Assembly: GCA_964494325.1 (NCBI GenBank)
Contig: CAZBTJ010000004.1
Coordinates: forward strand, 1-64,000
Length of the DNA stretch: 64,000 nt
From: JAIPFM01 sp964494325
GTDB taxonomy: Bacteria > Planctomycetota > Phycisphaerae > Sedimentisphaerales > Anaerobacaceae
Reading direction: 5' to 3'
This document shows positions 62,674 to 64,000 of this stretch, piece after piece. A model generated the notes under the pieces. The model had not been told where the DNA came from, did not search any database, and saw only the letters and a program-made list of their open reading frames with translations. Every line of letters begins with the position of its first letter. Position 1 is the first letter of the stretch. Position numbers and translations under genes: made by a program.

Positions 62674-63822
62674 ATGAAAATACCTCTGTCAAGACCCGAT
62701 ATCACACAACTGGAAATTGACGCCGTCTGCGACGTTCTGAGTAGCCCCAACTTGTCTTTAGGTCCGAAATTACCTGCATTTGAACAGGCATTCTGTGACA
62801 GAATCGGCACAAAAAGAGCTGTCGCCGTTAACAGCGGCACCAGCGCACTGTTCCTATGCTTAAGCGCTATGGGGATTGGCCCAGGAGACGAGGTCATAAC
62901 TACGCCTTTTACATTTATAGCCACTGCCACCAGTATCATGATGACGGGCGCACGTCCGGTATTTGCAGACATCAACCCAGACACCCTAAATTTGGATGTC
63001 AATGCTGTCCGTGCCTGGATCAATACCAACACGAAAGCCATATTACCGGTCGAAGTGTTTGGCAATCCTGCTGGCATGGACACACTCACCGAATTTGCCA
63101 GAGAAAACCATCTTATGGTGATTGAGGACTCTTGCGAAGCACTTGGCTCAAAACACAATGGCCAAAAATCAGGGACTTTCGGAGATATGGGTGTGTTTGC
63201 TTTTTATCCCAATAAGCAGATAACCACCGGTGAAGGTGGTATGATTGTCACGGACCGTGATGACTGGGCTGATTTATGTGTATCACTCCGCAACCAGGGA
63301 CGCAGCGCCAAAGGCACGTGGCTGAGCCATGAACGCTTGGGCTACAACTACCGCCTAAGTGACATCAACTGTGCCCTGGGCTTGGCCCAACTCTCAAGGC
63401 TGGACGAATTCATTGAAAAACGAACTCAGGTCGCGACCTGGTATCAAGAGCGACTAAGCCAAGAAACACGTCTGATCGTTCCAAAAGCACAAAAAAACAG
63501 CCTAATGAGTTGGTTTGTCTTTGTTGTACAACTGGAGAAAGGATATTCTTTAACAGATCGAGACGTCCTCTTAAAGCACCTCAACGAACAGGGAATTCAA
63601 GTCAGCAATTATTTTGCCCCCCTGCATCTCCAACCGTTCATCAAAGACCAATGTGGCTACCAAGAAGGCGATTTTCCTGTCACAGAATCCGTAAGCCAGA
63701 GAACTCTTGCCTTGCCATTTTATAACAATCTCTCTGAATCAGACGTAGCCCTGGTCTGCGATAAACTGATCCAGACTCTGAATCAATTGCCGACATTCTC
63801 AAAAACCAAGACCCTCGCTTAA
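62674..63822 (+). CDS. DegT/DnrJ/EryC1 family sugar aminotransferase
   Basis: A second PLP-dependent sugar aminotransferase, 382 residues. 'KIPLSRPDITQLEIDAV' at the start, 'AVNSGTSALFLCLSAMGI', 'ITTPFTFIATATSIMMTGA', 'VIEDSCEALGSK' near 150, the PLP Lys in 'FAFYPNKQITTGEGGMI' near residue 182 and 'GYNYRLSDINCALGLAQL'. These motifs resemble the PglE/ArnB/WecE-type group. Similar to the copy at 58276 but clearly diverged. GGAG lies 7 bases before the ATG. It starts a new plus-strand run that continues beyond the window. Confidence 0.92.
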   Translation: MKIPLSRPDITQLEIDAVCDVLSSPNLSLGPKLPAFEQAFCDRIGTKRAVAVNSGTSALFLCLSAMGIGPGDEVITTPFTFIATATSIMMTGARPVFADINPDTLNLDVNAVRAWINTNTKAILPVEVFGNPAGMDTLTEFARENHLMVIEDSCEALGSKHNGQKSGTFGDMGVFAFYPNKQITTGEGGMIVTDRDDWADLCVSLRNQGRSAKGTWLSHERLGYNYRLSDINCALGLAQLSRLDEFIEKRTQVATWYQERLSQETRLIVPKAQKNSLMSWFVFVVQLEKGYSLTDRDVLLKHLNEQGIQVSNYFAPLHLQPFIKDQCGYQEGDFPVTESVSQRTLALPFYNNLSESDVALVCDKLIQTLNQLPTFSKTKTLA

Positions 63823-63982
63823 GAATCTTTTTCTTATTTAAAGACTTTTTCATTGCGTAATAAGCCATTTCTTTATTTGCAGACTTTAATTTATTTCGTA
63901 TTTTTTTACTAGCAACAGTCAGACACATCGACTGGGGGGGCTACAGCGAATTACTTTTATCGTCTCAATTCGGAGAAACTAC

Positions 63983-64000
63983 ATGGGATGGCGTGCAAAG
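63983..64000 (+). CDS. Start of next gene, cut by window edge
   Basis: GGAG at 63972-63975 stands 7 bases before an ATG at 63983 that opens M-G-W-R-A-K before the window ends. The 160 bases after the aminotransferase gene are very AT-rich and hold no other feature. Too short to identify. Confidence 0.35.

Overview
The window looks like a chromosome segment from a Planctomycetota member, most likely the Phycisphaerae side (inference). The pointers are an LEPR-x-LL sorting motif on a giant secreted protein, Tat-exported Gfo/Idh and FAD oxidoreductases, a DUF1080 lipoprotein, PA14 and YYWRID-repeat secreted proteins, BlaI/BlaR1-type remnants, HTH-receiver fusions and a membrane pyrophosphatase. 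TAA, TAG and TGA all act as normal stops, and GTG and TTG starts are used.

Bases 1-8684 are a small integrative element that ends at a tRNA-Gly(CCC). It carries four unrecognised cargo proteins and a Cys-rich protein on the opposite strand. A tightly overlapped replication operon follows: an AlpA-type HTH, a TOPRIM primase-like protein, a P-loop helicase-like ATPase, a small protein, a XRE regulator with its own apparently leaderless promoter, and a tyrosine recombinase. The recombinase is interrupted by an in-frame TGA, so the element may be immobile. The layout resembles phage satellites or integrative plasmids.

Bases 8685-24737 are mostly core genome: rsfS-argS-yjbQ, the pyrophosphatase hppA, lipB-lipA, pyrD, a DUF167 protein and a MATE transporter, plus a secreted PA14 protein. 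Between them lie wreckage and repeats: a DUF4143 ATPase fragment, a decayed BlaI/BlaR1 pair whose protease core is deleted, and polypurine repeats.

Bases 24738-32114 hold carbohydrate-related genes (DUF1080 lipoprotein, Gfo/Idh oxidoreductase, xylose-isomerase-like protein, GH43 lipoprotein, frameshifted GH16) with a TraB-family protein and a DJ-1/PfpI protein. A truncated RAYT transposase and palindromes follow.

Bases 32636-51337 encode one protein of about 6,230 residues on the minus strand. In order it has an LEPR motif, a DUF4347 domain, Calx-beta, Ig-like, SdrD-like, cadherin-like and PKD domains, many putative-Ig repeats, a duplicated beta-propeller module, and more than twenty YD repeats. 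It ends with an RHS core and an unrecognised C-terminal tip. This is the most striking object here.

Bases 51981-55882 form a likely extracytoplasmic redox module: a Tat flavoprotein, a membrane polyferredoxin resembling NapH fused to NapG, and a PQQ-like propeller. From 55879 to the right edge is a surface-polysaccharide region: a WecA-like transferase, an ATP-grasp enzyme, two DegT aminotransferases, a NusG-like antiterminator and a wrecked UDP-sugar dehydrogenase. panB and an HTH/pseudo-receiver regulator are embedded in it. At least six genes in the window are broken, so either decay or assembly error deserves checking.
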